Assembly: GCA_029207755.1 (NCBI GenBank) | Contig: JARCOQ010000005.1 | Span: 64,181,414-64,245,413, forward strand | Direction: 5' to 3' | Source: Chamaea fasciata | Lineage: Eukaryota; Chordata; Aves; Passeriformes; Sylviidae | DNA length: 64,000 nt | In this document: positions 1 through 9,776 of the stretch, piece after piece | Numbering within the stretch: the first letter of the stretch is position 1 | Layout: every line of letters begins with the position of its first letter | Program-made: the position numbers and the translations under genes | Notes under the pieces: model-generated | Seen by the model: the letters and a program-made list of their open reading frames with translations, nothing else | The model's database searches: none | Told to the model about the DNA's origin: nothing

Positions 1-120
1 ATACCTTTTCTGGATAAAACCTGGCTGTCTCCTCCCCTTTCAAGTCAGCATTTAACAGCAGTGGGCAAGCAAGAACTTGTGCTGCCCTACTGTTGACTCC
101 TGCTCCTCTCTTCTCTTTAG

Positions 121-3100
121 AGCATACACAAGGACCTGGAGGAGAAAATTGCACGTTTCCACCAGCGGGAAGATGCCATTCTCTATGCTAGCTGCTTTGA
201 CGCCAACGCTGGTATCTTTGAGGTTCATAAAGCTTCCCTTGTGTTGTGCATGGAGGAGGGAGGTGACAGCAATGTGGCTGCCATGCCTTCCAGAGGCTCT
301 TCTGTGGGCTCTGTGCACCAGAAAAGATGGCAGTGGCTGGTGGTGAAGAGCCCTGACTTGGGACCCTTGCACTAAGAAAGCCATGCAGAGGTATTTAACC
401 ACCCTCACCTCTGCTGTCTCCAGCTCCTGGGGAGGGCTCCCATTTCTGCAGAGGTCTGTACTCCCCCTTAGAGTGTAGGTGAGGAGAAGGGCTGATCTCA
501 CAGGCATATTAGGAATAGGGGAGGGATGTTTTGAGCTCAGAAGCCACAGGCAAGAGCCTGGCATAAAGAAATCAGGGGATAAGGTGACTAGGAAGGAAAT
601 TTGGTTTAGCGGTGTCAGGAGAGATGTGGCAGCTGGAATCAATCACAGCCCTGTTCTATGTACTGAGGGAGGCTGGGAGATCTCAGTGAGGTGGTATCCA
701 GAACAAAGGATGGTCCTTTCTGTTTGGCACGGCCAGGCCCTGCTGACCCCAGAGGATGCAGTGCTGTCAGATGAGCTGAACCATGCGTCCATCATTGATG
801 GGATCCGCCTGTGCAAGGCCAACAAGTACCGCTACAAGCATATGGATATGCAGGACCTGGAGGCCAAGCTGAAGGAAGCACAGGTATGGAGGTCTGCTCC
901 CACCCCAGCACCAGGGCACTTGCTTAGCTGTGCTGCCTGTGCAGTAACAAGTCCTGGAGGGTGAGCCCTGCCTTTTCCCATGCAGTAGGCATTGTTTCTG
1001 CCAACAGGCATGGATAGGCAAGGTGCAGCTGGTTGTGATGCAAATTCCCACCTCAATTAGGTACATCCTCTCTGTACAGGAGTTTGAGTGTGTGCCTTTC
1101 CCAGCCCCTCAGGGTGACATCTTCACCCTGGGGGTGCCTTTTTCCCTCCAAATAGAAACATCGACTGCGGCTGGTGGCCACTGATGGTGCCTTCTCCATG
1201 GACGGTGACATCGCACCCCTGAGGGAAATCTGCCAGCTGGCCCAGAAGTATGATGCCCTGGTCTTCATCGATGAATGCCATGCCACAGGATTCTTGGGAC
1301 CCTCTGGGCGGTAAGTGACTGCTTCAGCTCCGTTTCTTCCTCCTACCCTGACTAACTCTGAAGAAAGGCCAAAGAGCTGATGACCAACGTGGTTTTGTGT
1401 GGGGACTCCTTAAAGGCTTTGCACCTCACCTTTGGATTGAAAGGAGATACTTTAGTAGTGATCCATCCCTAAGTGACAGCTGCTTCTCAATGGGTAGTGG
1501 ATGGTGTAACCATCTCATCTGGGCACCACCTCTCCTGGCAGGTGCTTTGTTTGGGCTATTAACCTTCTGTGTGGAAACTTTCCCATCTCTAGGGAATGAA
1601 GAACATGGGTTCATGTTCTTACTTTGTGAGGTCCTAGCTTAGGCTTTCTGCAGGAGAGGAAGGTCAACACCTGAGTTCAACTATCTCAAGGGGCTATCCC
1701 TCCTCCAGAGGGATGCCAGAGACCTGGCTGACAGTGTTTTGTTTCCCTTGAGGTATCCGGCAGCTTTCCTGGTGCATGCTGACAGAGCTGATAATGTGAC
1801 ATTCCTTTTTCTACAGGGGTACTGATGAGCTCCTAGGAGTGATGGATAAAGTCACCATCATCAATTCTACCCTGGGAAAAGCTCTTGGAGGAGCTGCAGG
1901 TGAAGGCATTTTCCTGTCCAGAGTCCTGCATGTTCTAAAGAGCTCTAAAGCATCAGTCTTATGTTTCCTTCCTCTGCCTAATGATAGAGTAAAAAATGTT
2001 ATCCTTTTCCACTGGTGGCATGAGGCTTGGTTTGTGATCTTGCTGCAGGATTAAGGGAGATCCTGCTGTGTGCTCTTTACACTGTCATCTTTCTCATGCA
2101 TTTGCCTTTGGGGTCAAGGTGGAAACTTTTGGTCAAAAGCATCAGCTGTGATTTTCAGACCTGGTTTGTACCTAAATTCCTGCCATAGGTGCAGGTTGGC
2201 TTTATCAAGAAGCCTCACTCTAAACAGGTCACCCTGGGGTGCCTTGTCCAATTCTCTCTCCTCTGTCTGCAGGCGGGTACACAACAGGTCCCAAACCCCT
2301 CATCGATTTGCTCCGCCAGCGTTCCCGCCCCTACCTCTTCTCCAACAGCTTGCCCCCTGCTGTGGTGGGCTGTGCATCCAAGGCCCTGGACCTGCTCATG
2401 GAGAGCAATGCCATTGCGCAGTCTATGGCTGCCAAAACCCAACGGTGAGGGGGCCGTATTGGGGTGGGAGCAAGGGCAGCTTTGTTAGGAGTGAGTTGTC
2501 TGTGATTTATTCACCCCTCTCTCCCAGTGATAGCTGTGAAGACAGTTTGCAAGTCAGGGCTCAGGGGAAGCTGCAGGATGTGCCTGTTTGTGTCAGGCAG
2601 ATTTGTCACATCTGGATGCTCTGTGAGCTGGGGCACATTGTCCACTCAAGGATCTGCAATCCCTTTATGCTGAGCAGGACATGGCAGGAGGTTACTCCAA
2701 GAGACGAGATCACTTCCCTGCACAGAAGATAAACAATGGAGCAAATCTTACCAGTTCCCAGCGGCCAGGGCTCCCAGGGGAAAGAAAGGCAGTGATCTCC
2801 AAGGACAGGGTTGTTGAGGTTTTTGCTCATCCTGTTGTTCCCTTCACCAGGTTCAGAAGTAAGATGGCGGCAGCTGGCTTCACCATCTCGGGGAAAGACC
2901 ACCCCATCTGTCCAGTCATGCTGGGAGATGCTCGGCTGGCGTCAGTGATGGCAGAGGACATGCTCAAGAGAGGTGATCTGGGGAGGGAGCTCAGTATGCA
3001 GACACATTCCCTGAGGGAAGGGACAGGTGGCGGTGGTGCAACTACAAGCCCTTCTTCGGAGAGGATGTTCCTGTATGAAATCCAGTGCTCCTCCACCCTC

Positions 3101-3524
3101 CAGCTGCAAATGTCCTCGTGGTGTCCCCCGGATGTTGCTGGCTGCACCTTCTTTCTCTGCTAGGGAAGGGATTTACATTAATGCTCTTGACCTGCTATGC
3201 TGGACACCCCATTGCTGGCCCTTAACCTCATTTCCATGCTTGGGAGCAGATGGCTCTTGAAAACCCTGAAGGCTGGAAGTGGTTATTGGGAGGCGGGAAC
3301 CTTTCTATCACCCAGTATACCTCAGCCTGCCTCCATCCTAGCCAGCTCTGACTCTGCCTGTTTCCTCTCCAGGCATTTATGTCATTGGCTTCAGCTACCC
3401 CGTGGTCCCCAAGGGGAAGGCGCGCATTCGGGTCCAGATCTCAGCTGTGCACAGTGACGAGGACATTGACCGCTGTGTGGAAGCCTTCACTGAGGTGGGA
3501 CGGAAGCACGGAGCTCTGTCTTGA
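121..3524 (+). CDS. GCAT: Glycine C-acetyltransferase (2-amino-3-ketobutyrate CoA ligase), 3' part
   Basis: Seven coding exons are seen: 121-222, 737-883, 1156-1310, 1817-1899, 2273-2444, 2851-2972 and 3373-3524. They join in one frame into 310 residues ending in TGA. This matches the C-terminal three quarters of the roughly 419-residue vertebrate protein, so the mitochondrial targeting exon and promoter lie left of the window. The family is a PLP-dependent alpha-oxoamine synthase of the mitochondrial matrix. It converts 2-amino-3-ketobutyrate plus CoA to glycine plus acetyl-CoA, the second step of threonine breakdown after TDH. Visible hallmarks are the DECHATGF cofactor-binding motif in the third exon and the PLP-lysine segment STLGKALGG in the fourth. 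No frameshift or stop interrupts it. The donor after the first visible exon is a weak GTTCAT. Bases 1-120 are intron. Exon edges are hand-called but every phase agrees. Confidence 0.95.
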
Positions 3525-3715
3525 GGGGCCAGAAAACACCTCCTCAGCACCATCCCTGCCCACAACCAAGTGCCTCTGATGGGGAAAAAGGCTTGAACAG
3601 CACATGGCCAAAAGTAGGACTGTTCCTCAAGGCATCACAGCCTGCATCACAAGTCAGCCAGCTGGCTGTTGCAGCATGCTGCCAGTAGTACTGGCAAGCA
3701 GCACTTAAAAGTGTC

Positions 3716-3721
3716 AATAAA
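3716..3721 (+). terminator. GCAT: GCAT polyadenylation signal
   Basis: A canonical AATAAA lies about 190 bases after the GCAT stop codon. It is followed by a GT-rich stretch (GGTGTCCCGCAGTG), which suits cleavage near 3735-3745. It would give a short 3' UTR. Confidence 0.8.
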
Positions 3722-3745
3722 GGTGTCCCGCAGTGCAGCGGATAT

Positions 3746-6367
3746 TTATCTGCCTCTTGTTTCCTCATCCAGGAGCTGCACCCCATCCCCATCCTCTCAT
3801 GCTGTGACCAGACACTCTCCTATGTCTTCCCTGAAGCCTCAGTGCAGATGCGGAAGCACTGCAGTTCCTGCTGTCTCCTGCTGATGGAAATACAGCCTTG
3901 CTGATGTGCCTGAGGTTGCCTGCTTCTCCTGTGTTGTCCTGTGGGTCCAGCAGCATCACCCTGGCAGATCTTTCTGCTACAGTTCCCCACTGAGGCAGGG
4001 GTGTTTCCCACGCCCTTTTCAACCTGTGCCACCAGCAGCTGGTTAAGGAAAGAGGACATGGGCCAGCTAAAGCTCCGGTGCTCCTTTCTTTCCTTCTCAC
4101 ACTCAGGTGTTATATGTGAGGCTTGCTTGGTCCCAAGCTACAAGGCTTTGCCAATTGCTTCAGTGGTCCTAAACCTGCCCTGGGAAAGACATCTTGCCCC
4201 AGAGAGGCCATCAGGCAGCAGGCAAGCTGAGGTCGCAGAGGCCAGCAGCATCCTGAGAGGATCTGCATCTGACTGAGGCTGAGGCCAGGGGAAGAGCAGG
4301 GGACAGAAACCTTTAATTTTCTTCTATGTGGCAGGAATCTCTGAATTTGTTCCTCCAGGCTGTGCTGTAGTATTTCAGCATTCAAAAAGGCACAAGTGGG
4401 ACCTGGGCATCTCTTAGGATCGCTTTGTATCAGTTTTGATCCAGATCAGAAATTGTATGTCCTGCCAGCTGTCCGTGTGCTGAATGAGTAGCTGCAGCCA
4501 GGGACAGATTCTAGCTGAAATGGAGTGTGCTATGCCTGGGTGCTGAAGCACTGGGTCATATCAGCAAAGACCTGAAGTCCTTACATGTCACTGGGCTGTC
4601 AGGGAGCAAACTTCAGGGCAATAATATCTGACCTGAGCCAGTGCAACTGCAGTAGAATACAGGTGTTAATCCTGGATTGTAGGGCTTTACAAGGATGCAA
4701 AGGACAGAGGAGAAATGTGTCCTGTAGGTTCAACAGGACTGCATCCAAACCCTGCTAGACAGCTGGTAGTGTAACTGTGTGCTGATTTTGTTTAATTTTC
4801 CATCTCCACAGGCCCTGAGCTCAGCCTGCTGATATGGAGTACCCTTTCTGTGGTACCAGGCCCTTGCACTGCTACAAACCCTTTTCAACAGGCAGTATTT
4901 TGGTGTGGGGAAGGCAGGGGGATTGCTCTCAGGCCCCTGGTGCAACCTGGAAGAGATGAAAGTTCAGTGAGATGGGCTCAGGTATAGGGAGGTTGAGACC
5001 CTGAACAAAATCACTGCTGGTTTGAGTCCAATGCATGTGCACTCCTTGCTCCCCCTACCTGCACACCTCCATTGCACACCTCTACCACCCTCCCTCATGT
5101 TTTTTCTCCTGCTGGTCCCCAACCCTAGTTTCCGCCTCTCCCCTGGTCTTCTGCAGGCATCGCTGCTGATGCCTCCGCTCCACTTGGGGCAGACAACCCA
5201 AGCAGTTTAACCCTGCTCCAGCTTTCAAGTCCTCATTGGCAGAGTAGCCCTACAGCTGTCTCTCTGCTCAGCTGCAGGCCAGAGCAGCAACTGCAGCCTC
5301 CCTCCTGTGATGCTCACAATTGTTTTTGCATGCACACCTGGGCTCGCCCTTCTGCTCCTCTTCTCACCAGACGCACTGACCCTCTCACCTCCATATCTCT
5401 CAGGTCTCTTGGCAGCCAACTCCCTGCACTCTGCCTGCTTCAAGGCCAAGCTCAGCAGCAGACTGTGGAGCTGTCTGGGGAACAGACTGTGGAGTGCTGG
5501 AGTCTTGGGAAGGCAGGAGGGTCAGATGATGGCACACTGGTAATAGATAATGCCATATTCATTGACTTGTAGGCATCATGTTAATATCGAATTGAGGCAA
5601 ATCCTCCTGCCCTTTATTGCTTCAAGGCCTTCCAGCCTTGGGCTGATCTACAGCTCTAGGGAGCTTTTAGCCCATAAAGCAGAGGAGGTTTTGCTGACTG
5701 GAATGTAGAGGCAGATGCCACTTCTTGAGGATGCAGTTTCCACCCCGGGCTCCCTGACCTGCCCCATACTCTGTATGCTGCTCAGGCAGTCCTGAGTCTG
5801 GAGCTGTCACCCTCTGCACCATGGGATAGGTAGGGGATCCACATATTTCACCCATTTTACCTCAAAGTAGGGAACTATCCTATCCTATCCCATTTTCATA
5901 CACACCTAGCCCCAAAAATGTCTCCAACCCTGGGTCATGGCCCACCGCACTTCTACCCCCAACTAGACTGCTGTGTTGCAGTCCCAAACTACCCCACTGC
6001 CCACTGATTCACTCCAGCCCTTCTCCACATTGCTGTTTCCACCCTGAGCAGTGACCCACCTCTACCCTTTCTCTGCTGGAATTCCCTTGCCCTGGTTCTC
6101 TGCCTGCAGCCCCACCCAGGCAGGGATGGCTCCGCTTGGACTGAGCTGGCTGGGGCTGGTGCAGATGGGGTCTGAACCTGCAGTTCAGTGCCATCATTTG
6201 TCCATCCCTCATCCTTTGCTGGAGATAAATGCTGCACCAGAGCCTCTGCTGGTGCTAATGCCTCACGGCACAGGTGGGTGAAGGGTGAAGCAGCTGCACC
6301 CCCCCCACCCGGGGATTTTGGCGAGACAGAGCAAGGACCACAGCCATCCCCCGTTCCTTCCTGGAGG
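3746..6367. other. Intergenic, GCAT to noggin4-like gene
   Basis: About 2.6 kb lies between the 3' ends of two convergent genes. I see no exon with coding character and no recognised transposon. A small pentamer run (TATCC repeated, about 5878-5891) is the only simple repeat noted. Open frames here show no family resemblance. Confidence 0.6.
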
Positions 6368-6373
6368 TTTATT
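6368..6373 (-). terminator. Polyadenylation signal of noggin4-like gene
   Basis: The plus strand reads TTTATT, which is AATAAA on the minus strand, about 110 bases downstream of the noggin-family stop codon. It is the nearest signal on that strand and suggests a very short 3' UTR. Confidence 0.65.
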
Positions 6374-6483
6374 TCTCTTTGGGCGTCCAGCTCTGAGGGT
6401 GAGTCCAGGCAGACGTTTGCCTTTTCAGGCCTTTTGGCTCCAAGAACAGGCACCAGGAGGTACCTCAGCTCCCCGTAGCCCGC

Positions 6484-7230
6484 TCAGCGGCAGGAGCACT
6501 TGCAGGCGGCCACAACGGGGTAGGGGATCTGCCGCCAGGTGCAGTTTGGGGGGCCGGGGTGCTGCGGGGTCCAGCAGTGCCAGGCCAGCAGCTTGATGCG
6601 GGTGAGCTGTGCGGGCCGGCAGGTCATGCCGGGTGGCCAGGAGCAGCCCGGGGGGCCTGTCTCGCACGTGGTGTGGCGCACCCAGCGCGGCCAGAAGACG
6701 GGTCCCAGGTCGACCCAGGCGGCAGTGAGGCGGCAGGTGGCCCGTTCCACCAGCCACTGCCGCAGGCGGCGGGCCAGAGCCCCCGGTAGCTCTAGGGGCA
6801 GCAGGGTGGGCAGCTCCAGTCCCTCCACCTCTTGCCACAGCTTGCGGTAATATCGCCCGGCATCCTCTGCCAGGTCCCTGCTCGTGGACTCCAGGTTCTC
6901 CTCGAGGATGCTCCCGTTGCGACCGCTGGGGTCTTCGGTCGCCATCCAGAAGGGGTCGAAGGCCGAGCCCAGGAGTCGGCGCAGCCGCCCGGGGCGCAGG
7001 TGCCGGGGCTTGGGGGCGTAGCGATAATCCTCGGGGGAGAGCGACAGGCTGTAGGGCCGCACTGGGGCCGAGGGGTGGCCGCGCAGCAGGTGGGCAGTGG
7101 GGTCAGTGGTGATGAACAGTGGCAGCAGCGGCTCCTGTGGTTCCTCCAGAGGCGGCGGTGGGCCTGGGATGCCTGGTGCTGGGAGCAGGCAGAGGAGGAG
7201 GAGGAGGCAGCTGCGGTGTGGTCCCTCCAT
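6484..7230 (-). CDS. NOG4: Noggin-family secreted protein, noggin4-like
   Basis: Single-exon frame of 248 residues, intronless like other noggins, in a GC-rich island. Residues 1-20 form a basic then leucine-rich signal peptide. RLLGSAFDPFWMAT (about 85-98) aligns with the noggin LLG..DP.FMAT block. The C-terminal cystine-knot region keeps all nine family cysteines (166, 189, 196, 204, 219, 230, 243, 245, 247), with WVDLG..FWPRWV, PPGMTCRPAQ and the terminal KCSC. NGS at 105-107 and NCT at 229-231 are possible N-glycosylation sites. The segment that forms the BMP-binding clip in classical noggin (about 52-84) is strongly diverged. That fits the noggin4 subfamily, reported in Xenopus as a Wnt8 inhibitor rather than a BMP antagonist. 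Family membership is clear. Assignment to noggin4 rests on this divergence and on what I know of the family, and needs a tree. The start is the ATG directly before the signal peptide. Confidence 0.85.
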   Translation of the reverse strand: MEGPHRSCLLLLLCLLPAPGIPGPPPPLEEPQEPLLPLFITTDPTAHLLRGHPSAPVRPYSLSLSPEDYRYAPKPRHLRPGRLRRLLGSAFDPFWMATEDPSGRNGSILEENLESTSRDLAEDAGRYYRKLWQEVEGLELPTLLPLELPGALARRLRQWLVERATCRLTAAWVDLGPVFWPRWVRHTTCETGPPGCSWPPGMTCRPAQLTRIKLLAWHCWTPQHPGPPNCTWRQIPYPVVAACKCSCR

Positions 7231-9754
7231 GGCGAGCAGTACTTGTGGCAGGCTGTGCCCGGCTGCAGTCTTGCCGCATCCCCTGGGTTATCACCGTGTC
7301 CCGAGGCATGGCCTTCCCCTTTTCCCTGGTTACAGCGACTGATAGGGAGCTGGCAGGGACACCTCGCTCCTTCCCACCAGAGAGGCAGGTGGGGGGGAGA
7401 AGCCCCATGGTCCCTCCTGCCACTGAGCTAATGGGGATAATTTGAGCTGATGTGGAGGGGAAGGGGCAAGCGCCTCCTTCTCTATGTTCTGCTCCATCAT
7501 TGGAAGAAGTACTCACAACTTTCCCAGTGAAGGGGAGCTGGTGGCCTTTGAGTCTTGCTGAGAAAGGATCACCAAGCTGCACTCAGCACACCCGCAAGTC
7601 CTCAGGGTACAGGTCCTGTCACCAGGATGGACATGGCAACAGAGTGGCAGGACAGGAGGGCTATGTGGGTCACTGTCCTCTCCTGGCATATCAGGCAGCC
7701 CCCATGTGTCCGAGGCAGCTGTGATGGAGCTGGACCTCTGGAGGTGGCTATCCTGGAGGTCTTGTCCTCCCTCCCATACTGCAGTACTGGTGGAGTGGAG
7801 ACCTGGACTAGATGGAATCCAAAACCTGCTTTTCCTTCCTTTCCTAGGTCAGACATTGTGGGAGAGGCTCAATCTGCTCAGCGCTACTAACAATTAATTA
7901 ATAATAGCTTGTAACAAAAATTAATTGCTCATCCTCCAGAGGGTTTAGGACCCTATATTTGAGGGACAGAGCAGGGATGAGGCTCACAGCGGTGGGATAT
8001 TTACATTCCCTGGAGGTGTTGGACAGCATGTTTTGAACACCCAGCATCGAGAGGTGGCTGCTGAGGTCCAAGGGACCCTTTCCCCCTCCATCATCCCTTT
8101 TCCACCAGAGAGTAGTGGGCTTTCTCTCTGCCACCCTCTTCTCAGCAGGAGAAGCAGGGAGCAGCTGAGCCTGCAGGAAAGCTGGGCAGAGAGGAGTTAA
8201 CGCCAAACCCAACCTCAGAGAGAGGGAAAAAAAAAAAAAAACAACAGGGAACTATGGATCAGCAGCAAGAGCAGAGGGAGGGAAAAGGGGGAGTCAGAGA
8301 GAGAGGAGAGGAGCTCCAGAAGGAGAGAGAGCAGAGCTGGTGGTGGGCGGGGGGAAGCAGCAGAGCACCAGGTAGGAGTGATTGGCAGGACCGAGCTGCC
8401 CAGATAAACTCTTCTGTGGTCTGCATCCTCCCGCTACCACTGCATAGGCTGGACTGGAGGTCTCCTCCTAAGTGAGTGGCAAAGCTGCAGGCCCTTCGTC
8501 TAAAAGGTGAGTGCCGGCTTCCAAAGCTGAAAGGTGGCCCTCAGGTTCCCTGAGCAGAGACACCCTGGTACATTATGCATGCCCAGGAGACGGGGGTCCT
8601 CTGCTTCAGTGAGGAGATCCCATGGGGCCAGATGGATAAGCTGCATAAGCTGGAGGGTAGCTATCAGCAGGACAGAGGGGTCCAAAGACAGAGAGGAAGG
8701 CACAGTCTTTTGGTGTGATACACAAAGAAGCTGGGAAGCAGAAGTGGCATGAGCTTGAGGGATGGGGGAGCATGGAGTGAAGGAGCTTGCATGACCCAAA
8801 AAAGGAGTTAATTGCTTGTCAACAGTAGCTAGATAACACTGTCTTTCCTTCTCTGTTTTTGCTCAGAGAAGGACAATTTGTTCTAATGACAGCACAACAA
8901 GGGGAATGCTTATTCAGAGATAGGCTGTTGATGTTCTGTGCCTGAGCACAGTGTTACTCAGGGCTGGAGGAAGTTTTGCAGCAAATCACAATACCTTGAG
9001 CTGTGATAATAATAGGATCCTTCACAATGATCATCATGTTGTATTTCAGGGAGCTCCAGGGTCTCCTCCCCATCCTCACCTACCTGCCACCATCCAGCCC
9101 TTGACCGCCTCTCAGCATCAGGAAAAGGTGCATTTAGTTGCCTCTCCTCTGTGGAGTTGTAACTACTGCACAGGGAGCAAGGAGCAGCCAGCTCCAGGGT
9201 GGAGGTGGTCCCAGCTTAAGGAGTTCCCTTGGAATGGAAATATGTTGGGGTTCTGCTGCTGGAGGGGGGGGTGATCCAGGCCTCAGGTCCCTGCTGCAGG
9301 AGGTGGCACAGCCCTGGGCTGAGTGTGCTGGCACCACTTGCAGCCCATGGGAGCATCCTACCCCATGGCCCTGTGGCCAAAGTCTATTGAACACTAGCCA
9401 GGATTTAGACTTACCAAAGCTAGCTATCCCAAGGGGTTTAGCAGCTTTGGGAATGTGGGAGGAAATGTGGGTGAGACCAGGTGGCAGGGCAGCAGAGATC
9501 CTTCAGGGTGCTGGGGGCACAGGAGATGTTCTGATGGTAATGTGAATCCAGGCAGGAGAAAGAGGCTTCAGCTTTGCTCAAGCCAGGCAGATGTGAGCTG
9601 ACTGACAACAACAGTATTCTTTCCAGTGATGTTATGAGGATCTTGGTGGCATCATTTAACCAGCTGGTTGGGATTGGTGTCTCTGGGAGAAATGTGAGTG
9701 TCAAAGGCTGGGGTCAGGCACCTTGGGGCCTATTATCCCTTTCGCCCAATGCAG
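7231..9754. other. Intergenic, noggin4-like gene to GALR3 (divergent 5' ends)
   Basis: About 2.5 kb between two divergently transcribed genes, so it should hold both promoters. Its left edge is GC-rich. A purine-rich block runs from about 8214 to 8360 and includes a pure A run at about 8228-8242. A strong donor-like AAAAGGTGAGT lies at 8502-8512. A pyrimidine-led CAG at 9752-9754 could be the acceptor of a 5' UTR exon of GALR3. No coding exon was recognised. Confidence 0.5.
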
Positions 9755-9776
9755 GTCCCTGGAGTCTGACAGGAAG

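Noticed and set aside
6425..6838. 137-codon minus-strand frame overlapping the noggin-like gene
   Set aside because: It is a shifted-frame shadow of a GC-rich coding sequence, with no start context or family resemblance.
7775..7860. Possible CR1 fragment (GGAGACCTGGACTAGATGGAATCC)
   Set aside because: Only one CR1-like phrase is present, with no tail octamers or neighbouring CR1 blocks; too short to call by eye.
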